From IMG/VR virus record IMGVR_UViG_3300036785_000582, positions 1-44,287 of that record: DNA of 44,287 nucleotides; one strand, given 5' to 3'. Both the position numbers and the translations under genes were made by a program. The notes below the pieces were generated by a model. That model did not search any database. It was not told the origin of the DNA and saw nothing but the letters and a program-made list of their open reading frames with translations. Source of the stretch: a virus. Shown here in pieces: positions 1-7,505 of this stretch. Position 1 is the first letter of the stretch. Every line of letters begins with the position of its first letter.

Positions 1-126
1 CGATGGTCGCCGCCTGCGCCCCGGCGAGGACAGCCCGTCGTACGTTGGCGATGGAGTTGTTGTTGGAATTGTTGACGCCCATCGTGACACGGGTACTTTC
101 GTGCATCACGACTTGGTTGTAGATGC
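1..126. repeat. Terminal direct repeat (assembly overlap), left copy
   Basis: Bases 1-126 are identical to 44152-44277. The repeat lies inside the major capsid gene and keeps its reading frame when the ends are joined, so it is best read as the end overlap of a circular assembly, of about the size of a large assembly k-mer. It is not a convincing packaged terminal repeat. Confidence 0.95.
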
Positions 127-925
127 CGACGAACGACCCGCCTTCGAAGATGGGGTTGTTCTTCGACCCTTCCGAACCTTGCACCCTAGCCTTCTGGATA
201 TCCATCCATTGCCCCGGCGATGTCTGCTGGCGCAGTTGGTACGTCTGATTGGGGTGGATGAACATCACGAAGTATTCACCGCCCTTGTACTTGATCGGAC
301 GGATGGGCACGAGACCGCTGGCGACGCCCGCCCAATTCTGCTTGATGCGGGCCACGGCTTGGTCAATCGAGGAAAGGGTAAGCTGGTCCCCGGCGACCAG
401 GGCTTGGTCATTGGCGCGCCCGTTGATGTAGGCGATGTGATAGGCGTCTGCGCCGACCACGCCCTGCATCCCCGTGTAGCGCACGTCAGTCTGGGCCGTG
501 TTGCCGCACAGTTGATTGAAGAACCAAGTGTCGATGCGGTCGGCCCACCAGTCCTTAAGACCGTCCATCGCCTCCTGACGCACCGAGAACGGCACGCGCT
601 GTTCGGACATCTTGCCGCCCGAGCGTACAGCGTGACGAAGCTGGTCGATGATCAGGGTCGTCGCGTAGATTGACAGCGCCTCCTCATTCCCCTCCAGGGG
701 CGCGTCACCGGCGGTGCCGGGGCCGGTCAACTGAACACGGAGACCAATGGTCACCGTGTCACCGGCGGACTTGCTCATCTCGTCCTTCATGTAAACGACG
801 GAGTTCTTTTCATCGCTGCCGATGAAGCGATCCACGAAGGTTTCCCGCAGAGCTTCGATGAACAGCCGCTTCGCCCACAACTTCACCGCCATCGGGTGAT
901 TGGGGCCATAGGTAGTCTGCGTCAA
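1..925 (-). CDS. Major capsid protein, N4-gp56 family (N-terminal part, cut by window edge)
   Basis: Forms the icosahedral head shell. Joined across the circular ends with 43979-44151 it gives a 365-residue protein, a normal size for the N4-gp56 capsid family. I chose the TTG start at 925 because an AGGAG lies 8 nt upstream and because the resulting N-terminus (TQTTYG...) resembles the usual TTYG-type start of the family; the first ATG (892) would lose 11 residues. Family-like features are the N-terminal helix rich in Lys/Arg/Leu, a KSAGDTVTIGL strand, a DWWADRIDTWFFNQL helix and a GGEYFVMFIHPNQ strand. It is the last gene downstream of terminase, portal and scaffold-like genes, the usual head-gene order. 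The 3' end lies at the other end of the window. Confidence 0.9.
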   Translation of the reverse strand, partial: MTQTTYGPNHPMAVKLWAKRLFIEALRETFVDRFIGSDEKNSVVYMKDEMSKSAGDTVTIGLRVQLTGPGTAGDAPLEGNEEALSIYATTLIIDQLRHAVRSGGKMSEQRVPFSVRQEAMDGLKDWWADRIDTWFFNQLCGNTAQTDVRYTGMQGVVGADAYHIAYINGRANDQALVAGDQLTLSSIDQAVARIKQNWAGVASGLVPIRPIKYKGGEYFVMFIHPNQTYQLRQQTSPGQWMDIQKARVQGSEGSKNNPIFEGGSFVGIYNQVVMHESTRVTMGVNNSNNNSIANVRRAVLAGAQAATI

Positions 926-1149
926 GGGGTTTTCTCCTGCTGGCGCGGGTTAAAGGGGTTTCTCTCCATTGCGCCAGGAGAAGGCGAAAGCCCGTCACAG
1001 TCGGCTGCGCTGGCCCCCTGTATCGTGCGGGAGCATACGGGGTGCGTCCCTCGACCTATCCTTGGGGGCATCCTACGTGGGGTTAGCGACGCAGGCAGGC
1101 CGAGAGACGCCACAGGCGTATAGCAGGGTTTCGAGGGGGGCGCAAGCCC
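926..1149 (-). promoter_or_regulatory. Capsid-gene leader with hairpin over the ribosome site
   Basis: A 224-base gap without a credible gene precedes the capsid gene. Bases 971-981 can pair with 933-946 (7 bp plus 4 bp around a 3-nt bulge), which would fold part of the AGGAG ribosome site into a stem. The ribosome-site sequence is also imperfectly duplicated: AAGGGGTTTTCTCC at about 924 and AAGGGGTTTCTCTCC at about 953 on the plus strand. A role in setting capsid translation is inference. Confidence 0.35.
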
Positions 1150-2217
1150 CTAAAAGCCAGCGATCTCCCTAAAGCGGTCGTTCGAGCCTTTTCCCTGACC
1201 CAACTTCAGATAAGCGGCGAACTCATCATCGCTCATTTGGAGCAACGCCTCAGCGTTAAGCTGGGCGGCTCCGCCTGCGCCAGAGCCAGAAATACTCCTA
1301 GAAGCCTCTTGGCCAGCGTGAATACTGGCGACGATGGCGGCTGGATCGACCCGGCCATCGGCCGGGGGCAAGGTAGGGCGGGCGGCCACCGCTGGCGTGG
1401 GCGCTGCGGCGGGCTGGGCGGCAGGAACCGGGGCGGGCGCACCGGGGGCCGGGGCGGCATAGCCTCGGGCCTGGGCGAGCTTGTAAATGCTCTCCGCAGC
1501 CGGGATGCCGCGCTTCCAACTCTCGGCGGCGATGGAGCGCACTTCTTCAGTGAGTATCTGCCGCGCCTGCTCCGGCGTGTTGAACATGGTAAGCTCTCGC
1601 GCACGGCTGTTCACATAGTGGGCGCTGGCCTGGGCGTAGTCTGGCGTGTACTGCGTGAACATCGCCTCGTCTTGCGCCAGGGCGTTGTCCTTCGCTGTTG
1701 TCAGTGAAGTTTCATGCTGCCCCTGCTCGTAGGTCGTGATGCGCGAGTTGAGAGCCTCGAGATATTTCTCGGGCTCCTTGAGCATGTCGGGCATCTCGAA
1801 CGGTGCCGGGGCCTGCGCCGCCAGCACCGCGTTAGTCCTGGCTTGCAGAAGCTGAAGATTGCGCAGCGCCTCGGCTGTCTTAGCGCGTTCGGCGTGAAGC
1901 GCCGCATGGGGGACCATGCCGGGCGGTGGCGCCGGGGCGACGGGAGTGGCGCCTGCGGCTGGTGCGGCTGGTGCGGGCAGATCAGGAGCCTTGGCGACGA
2001 ACCGGCCTGTCTCAGGATCCTTAATCATCCTGATGGTGGTCGGCTCGATCACCGCCGCCGCACCCTCCGGTGCGGCGGCGGCCCCGTCGCGAAGGTCGAG
2101 CTCTAACTGACTAGGACCCTCCTCCGATGCTGGCGCGGCAGGCGCAGGTTCTTCCTCAATAGGCGTGCCTTCGCTTCGGAAGGTATCGAGTTCCTCTGGA
2201 GTGTAGGTGTCTGACAT
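1150..2217 (-). CDS. Putative scaffolding protein
   Basis: A 355-residue protein between portal and major capsid genes, the position of the internal scaffold in P22-like and N4-gp56-type phages. It is acidic at the N-terminus, has a long Ala/Pro-rich disordered stretch (roughly residues 20-110 and 245-295), a predicted helical middle (about 110-240) and a charged helical C-terminus, as expected of scaffold proteins, which share little sequence. The start is supported by AGGAGA just upstream. Function rests on position and composition, not on a recognised domain. Confidence 0.6.
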   Translation of the reverse strand: MSDTYTPEELDTFRSEGTPIEEEPAPAAPASEEGPSQLELDLRDGAAAAPEGAAAVIEPTTIRMIKDPETGRFVAKAPDLPAPAAPAAGATPVAPAPPPGMVPHAALHAERAKTAEALRNLQLLQARTNAVLAAQAPAPFEMPDMLKEPEKYLEALNSRITTYEQGQHETSLTTAKDNALAQDEAMFTQYTPDYAQASAHYVNSRARELTMFNTPEQARQILTEEVRSIAAESWKRGIPAAESIYKLAQARGYAAPAPGAPAPVPAAQPAAAPTPAVAARPTLPPADGRVDPAAIVASIHAGQEASRSISGSGAGGAAQLNAEALLQMSDDEFAAYLKLGQGKGSNDRFREIAGF

Positions 2218-2229
2218 GGTAGTCTCCTG

Positions 2230-4686
2230 TTATACACTCGGTGGCCCTTGCTGGCCTAAAGCGGTGACAGCGTTGATCTTGGCGGGGGTCATACGCTGCG
2301 CCTGGATAGGTGCGCCGTTCGGCATCATGGCCGAACCGCCATCCGACCGATGCATCATCTGTTGAAGAAGCTGTGATACAGTAGATAGACTTTGAGCCAA
2401 TCCAGGAATATCGATCCCAGCCCCAGGCGAACCTGCAGAACCATCTGCACCCGGAGCATCGGGTATGTTTGCTTCCGCAGCCTTGACAATAGCCATCGCC
2501 TGAGTGTTGAGTTGAGATGTTGCTCCTGTGAGTTCTGCAGCCAGACGCTGGGTCTCGGCGTTGTACGCCTCGACCGTGACCTTGCTGGCCTTGATGGACC
2601 GTTCGTCCTCGGCAGTCTTCTGGCCTTGCTCGGCCTGCACAAGGGCCTTCTGCATCTGTTGAAGGGCTTGTTCCGCTTGTTGAAGTTTCTGTTGTAGAAC
2701 TTGCGGGGGCAGCGTCTGGCCCATGCCAGCGGCATTCATTATCTCCTGTACGACTTGTTCAGGATATGGAGAGTATTTAAGCAGCGTGAACAACACGGGC
2801 GGCGGCAGCGGTATGCCGCTGCGAATTATCTCCAGGGTAAGGGACCACGTCATCTGCTTCTGGTCGGGCGTGGTCGGCGTCTGGTCAATAATCACGTCGA
2901 AGTGTTCGACGCTAGGATCTTTCATCAGAGGAATATACTTGTACTGACCTTGGTCTAAGATCCTAACGAGAGTGCCCTGCGGCAGCAATTGTATGAAGTG
3001 AAGCAGCAAGCGGCCCTGGACCTTGCGATACCGGCGCAAGGAGTCAAACATGGTGGCCAGAATAGTCATAGCACTCTGACGGCGCTGCATCTCAAGGGAC
3101 GCAGCCTGCTCGCGGTCGGCCTGCCCGAGCAACTCCAAGTTCACCCCGGTTACGTCGCGCAGGGCGGTAAGGGCAAACTGCATCAGTTCGCCGAGCCCTT
3201 GTGGGAGGGGCGGGGCCGTGCGCTCTTGTATCTTCTTTTTCTGCAAGCTGCCGGGCTTCACCCACACGATCTTGGTATTGTCGGCCCAGTCCTTCTCAGC
3301 CTTGCGCACGTTCACAAACGCGTCGGTCTCGGCCATGATGCCGCCCTTGGCGTTGGTGTTCATAATATGCATGGTCTGTGACATCCACTTGTTCGCCCAC
3401 ATCTGTGGATCGAACATGTCACGCATCAGTCCATAGAAGCAGCGGTGGGTGCGGTCGCGCTTCCCCGTCATGCACTTGAACTGAAACTCCTGCATCGCCA
3501 TTTTCTTGCGATCCAGCATGTCGGTGCCGAGGAACGCCTCGTAGTACACTTTCTTCTTAACGGTGGCGTGGGTGTAGCGCGGGGCCTGCGGCTGCGGCGG
3601 CGGGCCGGGGTCCTGCGGTGCGACAGGCAAGGGCGCGGCCGGATCGATGCTCCCATCGGCCAAGCCGCGCCCGTGGTCCATCAATGTTTGCTGGTGGGCG
3701 TCCATGGCTCGCCCGTGTGCCCGGACGGCTTTACTATAGGCGGCTTGGTTGGCTGTGTCCTGGGCGGAGATTGCATCGACCCTTTTCTTATATATCGCGA
3801 AGTCCGATGCCGATAGCTCCTGTAAATCCTGTGCCCCCTCCTCCGCGAGCAAGACCCAAGGTTCTCGGTCCCACCACTGGACCTGTACGACACGGACCTT
3901 TCGGCGGTTGCCGACGTCATTGAGTAGAGCTTCTCGGGTAGTGTCAGGATAATCGCGCTTATTCCCCAAACCACCGTCAACAGGCGTGTCCTCGTCTTCG
4001 AGCCAGCGCGCGTGAATAACCTGGGCGTTATACCGCCCATCGAAAAGAGCTTCTGCATCTTCAGACTCCATTAAGCGAATACGATAGATCACCTTGGCAT
4101 CTTCGTAGTTGGCGCGCATGGCGCTGACATCGACACCCATCTCAAGGGGGTCGATCCGACGCTCGGTAATCTTCCCTTTAGGCACGTCGTCATACAGCAT
4201 AGCGGTTTCAGTCCAGCCCTCGCCGCAAATCACATCATCCTTGAACGCCTCGCTCTCTTCATCCTCGGCGTGGCACTCGTCACGTATCCAGCGCCCGGCA
4301 GCGGTGTAACTCTCGTTTACGCCTGTCGCGCCTTGCACGCGCGGCAGATAAGCCACGGTCTGGCGGTTATTGACTTCCAAGCCGCAGACCGCCTCGATAA
4401 TCGGAGCGGCGCGATTGAAGGAAACGGCAGGGCGATTTTGCTCTTGCAGCTTGCGCATATCCTCTTCTGACCATTGATCGTTAGCCACGAAGTCATAGGC
4501 GCGCTTGGCTTCGATCCTCCAACTCCGACGATGCCGGTGCCCTTGCATGACCGCCCTCTTGAGGCGGGTATAGGCGGGAACTTGCTCATTGTCGCTCGGT
4601 CCTGTAACGAGGCCCGACCCAGCCTCACTGTCGCCCTTATCCCACATGGCAGGCAGGGAGCCGGTGTCATCGTAAATCATTGACAT
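2230..4686 (-). CDS. Portal protein, P22 gp1-like
   Basis: An 818-residue portal subunit, slightly longer than P22 gp1 (725). It forms the dodecameric ring at one capsid vertex through which DNA is packaged and ejected. The region AYDFVANDQWSEEDMRKLQ, followed by RPAVSFNRAAPIIEAVCGLEV, is typical of the P22-type portal family, as is the later segment around DVTGVNLELLGQ. A Pro/Gln-rich insertion lies near residues 340-370, and the C-terminus is a long Gln-rich coiled coil (about 660-720) that may form a barrel. It starts 1 nt after the terminase stop, indicating translational coupling. Confidence 0.92.
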   Translation of the reverse strand: MSMIYDDTGSLPAMWDKGDSEAGSGLVTGPSDNEQVPAYTRLKRAVMQGHRHRRSWRIEAKRAYDFVANDQWSEEDMRKLQEQNRPAVSFNRAAPIIEAVCGLEVNNRQTVAYLPRVQGATGVNESYTAAGRWIRDECHAEDEESEAFKDDVICGEGWTETAMLYDDVPKGKITERRIDPLEMGVDVSAMRANYEDAKVIYRIRLMESEDAEALFDGRYNAQVIHARWLEDEDTPVDGGLGNKRDYPDTTREALLNDVGNRRKVRVVQVQWWDREPWVLLAEEGAQDLQELSASDFAIYKKRVDAISAQDTANQAAYSKAVRAHGRAMDAHQQTLMDHGRGLADGSIDPAAPLPVAPQDPGPPPQPQAPRYTHATVKKKVYYEAFLGTDMLDRKKMAMQEFQFKCMTGKRDRTHRCFYGLMRDMFDPQMWANKWMSQTMHIMNTNAKGGIMAETDAFVNVRKAEKDWADNTKIVWVKPGSLQKKKIQERTAPPLPQGLGELMQFALTALRDVTGVNLELLGQADREQAASLEMQRRQSAMTILATMFDSLRRYRKVQGRLLLHFIQLLPQGTLVRILDQGQYKYIPLMKDPSVEHFDVIIDQTPTTPDQKQMTWSLTLEIIRSGIPLPPPVLFTLLKYSPYPEQVVQEIMNAAGMGQTLPPQVLQQKLQQAEQALQQMQKALVQAEQGQKTAEDERSIKASKVTVEAYNAETQRLAAELTGATSQLNTQAMAIVKAAEANIPDAPGADGSAGSPGAGIDIPGLAQSLSTVSQLLQQMMHRSDGGSAMMPNGAPIQAQRMTPAKINAVTALGQQGPPSV

Positions 4687-4687
4687 A

Positions 4688-6283
4688 TCATGCGCTCCAA
4701 GCCGTCAGACCCGTGTGGCCGCGATAGCGACCCGAGTACCGTCTATTATCGTTGTCTGCCATAGGCATCACTACATCAGGGAAGCCAAAGGTCAAGACGA
4801 AGCCATCGGCCAAGTCTGGGGACTTGCCCAGGCGATCTTTCGTATCCTGCTTGCTCTCCAACTTTATCTTTCCATTGGGTAGGTACGCGTATAGGATGTC
4901 ACGCAGTTCGTCAGTAATAGGAGACTCACGCGCTACACGGTTATCAAGCATGGCTATTATATCTTCGTCGTCATCTATATCCACCATGCTGCCCGCACGG
5001 GTATCCATGATCATGCTGGTGTTCAGGGCTTCGAACCACTTGCGCGCCCGCCAGAATATCTCATCACGGAAGCGTTGGTAGATGTCGTTGACACTGGCGC
5101 TCTCACTTACGTTGATCCCAATAATCTGACAATCGCCGAACAGGTCTTGCCCGGCCATCTCATTCAGCCTGTCCACGACGCCCGCGCCGACGCCGATGGC
5201 ATCAACACAGATCGCCGCCGGTTTTTCGTCCTCAGGCGTGTCGGCCCATATCTGGCGAACCCTTTCAGCAGTCTGCATGAGGTTGAGCCCACGCCACACC
5301 GTGGCCGGTTCCATGAGCATGCGCGAGCGACGCTTCACGAGACACGTCCGGTCATCGCCGAACCGCGACACGTCCAAGCCCCACACCGGGCGATACTGCT
5401 CGCAGCCCTCCACCCGACGCGTCAGCGCGCGGTCGAGCCAATCAGCCGGGATAAGCGTGGCGACGTCTTGTTCGGGGAACTCGCCCAGCACACGGACACG
5501 TATGTAGTCAGAATCTATGCCCCAGTCCTCTATCTGCTCCCTGATGCGGCGCTTGTTCGCCGAGGCCGCGTGCATGGCGTTGACCGTGAACTTCTTCCAA
5601 CGCCGGGCGAAGCGACCCCAACAGTCCGCGAAACGGCCTGTGCGGCGGGTCGGGTTGCCGAACACCAGCCAGAAGGCGTCGGGGTCGGACATCGCGCCCT
5701 CGCCGACTTCCCAGATAATGTCCGCGATATTCGACGCCTCGTCAAAGATCATGGCTTGACCACGCCCACCATTGTGCAGACCAGCGAACGCTTCCGAGTT
5801 ATGCTCGGACCACGGCGTGGCGTCGATCCGCCAAGTGTTGGTATGCTTGACGTGGTGAAAAGACGTAGCGTTATAAGAGAACCAATGCTGCGTGATGCAC
5901 CGGCTGTGCCACACCGCCAGTTCCCGCCACGTCTTGCGGATCAACTGCTCCTTGGTATTAGCCGTGACGACCCCGGCGAAGTGGGGTCTGGTCGACATCA
6001 GCCATAGCATGATTATCGCAATGATAGCGGACTTGCCCACGCCGTGCCCGGCCTTGGTGGCGTAGAAGAGAGGGTCGTCTGCCGTTTCTGGATTACCGCG
6101 CGTCAACGCCAACTCGTCGCGTATCGCCTGGAGCTCCTCAATCTGCCACTTGTCAAGGAACTTATTGAGAAGATCGGCCTGCCCCCAGGCGAACGCGTAC
6201 ACCGCGAACCCGTAAGGATCGAGGTAGAACGTCGCCATGTCATTGACGAGTTCTTCTTCGTAGTCTATGATCTCAGTAGACAC
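4688..6283 (-). CDS. Terminase large subunit
   Basis: The 531-residue packaging motor and nuclease. Visible motifs are Walker A AGHGVGKS (residues 77-84), Walker B MIFDE (177-181), and nuclease acidic residues in GLDVSRFGDD (D303) and CVDAIGVG (D360), with a final LADGF motif. The start is GTG at 6283, one base overlapping the upstream stop, with AGGTGA a few bases before it. It is directly coupled to the portal gene. The small-terminase-like gene is about 6 kb upstream at the head of the same arm rather than adjacent. Confidence 0.95.
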   Translation of the reverse strand: MSTEIIDYEEELVNDMATFYLDPYGFAVYAFAWGQADLLNKFLDKWQIEELQAIRDELALTRGNPETADDPLFYATKAGHGVGKSAIIAIIMLWLMSTRPHFAGVVTANTKEQLIRKTWRELAVWHSRCITQHWFSYNATSFHHVKHTNTWRIDATPWSEHNSEAFAGLHNGGRGQAMIFDEASNIADIIWEVGEGAMSDPDAFWLVFGNPTRRTGRFADCWGRFARRWKKFTVNAMHAASANKRRIREQIEDWGIDSDYIRVRVLGEFPEQDVATLIPADWLDRALTRRVEGCEQYRPVWGLDVSRFGDDRTCLVKRRSRMLMEPATVWRGLNLMQTAERVRQIWADTPEDEKPAAICVDAIGVGAGVVDRLNEMAGQDLFGDCQIIGINVSESASVNDIYQRFRDEIFWRARKWFEALNTSMIMDTRAGSMVDIDDDEDIIAMLDNRVARESPITDELRDILYAYLPNGKIKLESKQDTKDRLGKSPDLADGFVLTFGFPDVVMPMADNDNRRYSGRYRGHTGLTAWSA

Positions 6284-6570
6284 TAATTATCACCTATCGG
6301 CAACATCACCGTCACCTGCTTCGACCGGCCCAACGCCGTGACTGCATTGACATGCACCACGGCCTTCTCCCCACTGACGCCCCCCGCGAACCATATGATC
6401 ACCTGCGTGCCGTTCGAATAGTTGACGCTCTGAGCACTGAGGGATAACGACGTAGTCCCATCTATATCCACAGCGGCGCTCGACACCACGTCCCCATTAA
6501 GCCATAGGCCAAAGTCAAGCGTAAAATCGAGGAAATCATCTGGGTCCTTGTTGGGCCATTGCAGTGACAT
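6283..6570 (-). CDS. Small structural protein, fibre-tail adaptor-like
   Basis: 95 residues. The pattern KDPDDFLDFTLDFGLWLNGD followed by beta strands ending in GRSKQVTVMLPI resembles small all-beta phage proteins annotated as fibre-tail adaptors or Ig-like fibre proteins. It lies between fibre genes and the terminase and overlaps both neighbours by a single base, so it is translated as part of the virion operon. The assignment is from general pattern only. Confidence 0.55.
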   Translation of the reverse strand: MSLQWPNKDPDDFLDFTLDFGLWLNGDVVSSAAVDIDGTTSLSLSAQSVNYSNGTQVIIWFAGGVSGEKAVVHVNAVTALGRSKQVTVMLPIGDN

Positions 6571-6728
6571 CAGATAATCTCCATCGGCACGACCAACAGA
6601 CGGTCGTTATCGTCAGGCACGAAAGCAATCCGTTGAGGATACTCTTCCATGCCCGGCTTGACGTAGTCTGGCAAGTATTCACCAGACACCGTCAAGGGAA
6701 CTGTAGCGGGGGACGTGGTGGCGGTCAT
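6570..6728 (-). CDS. Small conserved-context protein, unknown function
   Basis: A 52-residue reading frame, MTATTSPATV... to ...LLVVPMEII, whose stop shares a base with the next start (TGATG). It has a Pro/Thr-rich N-terminus and an acidic stretch (FVPDDNDR). The tight junctions on both sides argue that it is real. I do not recognise a family. Confidence 0.6.
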   Translation of the reverse strand: MTATTSPATVPLTVSGEYLPDYVKPGMEEYPQRIAFVPDDNDRLLVVPMEII

Positions 6729-6731
6729 GGT

Positions 6732-6917
6732 CTAGAGCTTTGGCATGATTTGGGCTTCTCGGCCCAAATTCCTCGGCCCCGGCGCGGTCGGCGTCTTGGC
6801 CACAGCCATGGAATTATCCGTGGGCATGGTCTCGCGCTCAGTAGCGAGGTTCGTCCCACTATGCTCTAGCGGGGGCTTGCGAAAGTGGCTTCCGCCGTCG
6901 AATTGACGTCCAGCCAT
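6732..6917 (-). CDS. Small hydrophilic protein, unknown function
   Basis: 61 residues starting MAGRQFDGGSHF, with AAGGAGA directly upstream of the ATG at 6917, which rules out the longer upstream extension. The protein is polar, lacks membrane segments and resembles small virion-associated proteins only by context. It ends 3 nt before the following 52-residue gene. Confidence 0.6.
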   Translation of the reverse strand: MAGRQFDGGSHFRKPPLEHSGTNLATERETMPTDNSMAVAKTPTAPGPRNLGREAQIMPKL

Positions 6918-6928
6918 GATAGTTCTCC

Positions 6929-7489
6929 TTACTTGGGCTGCGCCGTGGGCGGCCCAGCGATAGGATGCGTGGGCTCCGGTACGGCGCTGGGTGGGTAGAT
7001 GGGATGATCGGGCTTCAACGACAGGTCGATGCAGACCCAGCGATAGCCGACGCCGACGATCCAGACGAAGGCTAGGATTTCGCCCGTGACGCTCGGCGGC
7101 AGCGGCGGCCACACCGCCCCCGGAGGAAGGGGAAGATCGTTGTCGGGATGCGCGCCATAGATCGGCAGATCATGGTTGGGGGCGATGGGCAGCGGCACGC
7201 CATACGCCGGATCCACCGGACGCGGCGGGGTCGGCCACACGCCAGGGCGCGTGGGAAGGTCATAGCCAGGGTCCACCGGGTAGGTCGGCGGCGCGATGGG
7301 GTGCGTGGGAACGCCCCCCGCCGCGATGGGCGGCATGATGGTGACCGGCGGCAGCGGAACGCCGTAGCCGGGGTCCACGGGACCTTCGACCCCGTAGCCG
7401 GGGTCCACTGGACCACCCGGCGCGATAGGATGCGCCGGGTGTCCCGGCTCAATGCCGGTGATGATCAGTGCGGGAGTGACTTCGCGCAT
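6929..7489 (-). CDS. Proline-rich repeat protein
   Basis: 186 residues from the ATG at 7489, preceded by AGGAGA. The first two thirds are low-complexity repeats built on PVDPGYGV and HPIAPG units (PVDPGYGV-type octamers recur at least four times), followed by one hydrophobic stretch (ILAFVWIVGVGYRWVCIDL, about residues 125-145) and a Pro-rich tail. It lies between the collagen-like fibre and small genes, so it is probably a virion accessory. The hydrophobic segment could be a single membrane span. No family recognised. Confidence 0.6.
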   Translation of the reverse strand: MREVTPALIITGIEPGHPAHPIAPGGPVDPGYGVEGPVDPGYGVPLPPVTIMPPIAAGGVPTHPIAPPTYPVDPGYDLPTRPGVWPTPPRPVDPAYGVPLPIAPNHDLPIYGAHPDNDLPLPPGAVWPPLPPSVTGEILAFVWIVGVGYRWVCIDLSLKPDHPIYPPSAVPEPTHPIAGPPTAQPK

Positions 7490-7505
7490 TGGTAGTTCTC
7501 CTAGG

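Noticed and set aside
1-126. Packaged direct terminal repeat as in N4- or T7-like phages
   Set aside because: It lies inside the capsid gene in frame and has the size of an assembler overlap.
5075-6007. Long open frame (310 codons) on the plus strand opposite the large terminase gene
   Set aside because: Antisense to a gene with full terminase motifs; no ribosome site or recognisable domain; typical of G+C-rich DNA.
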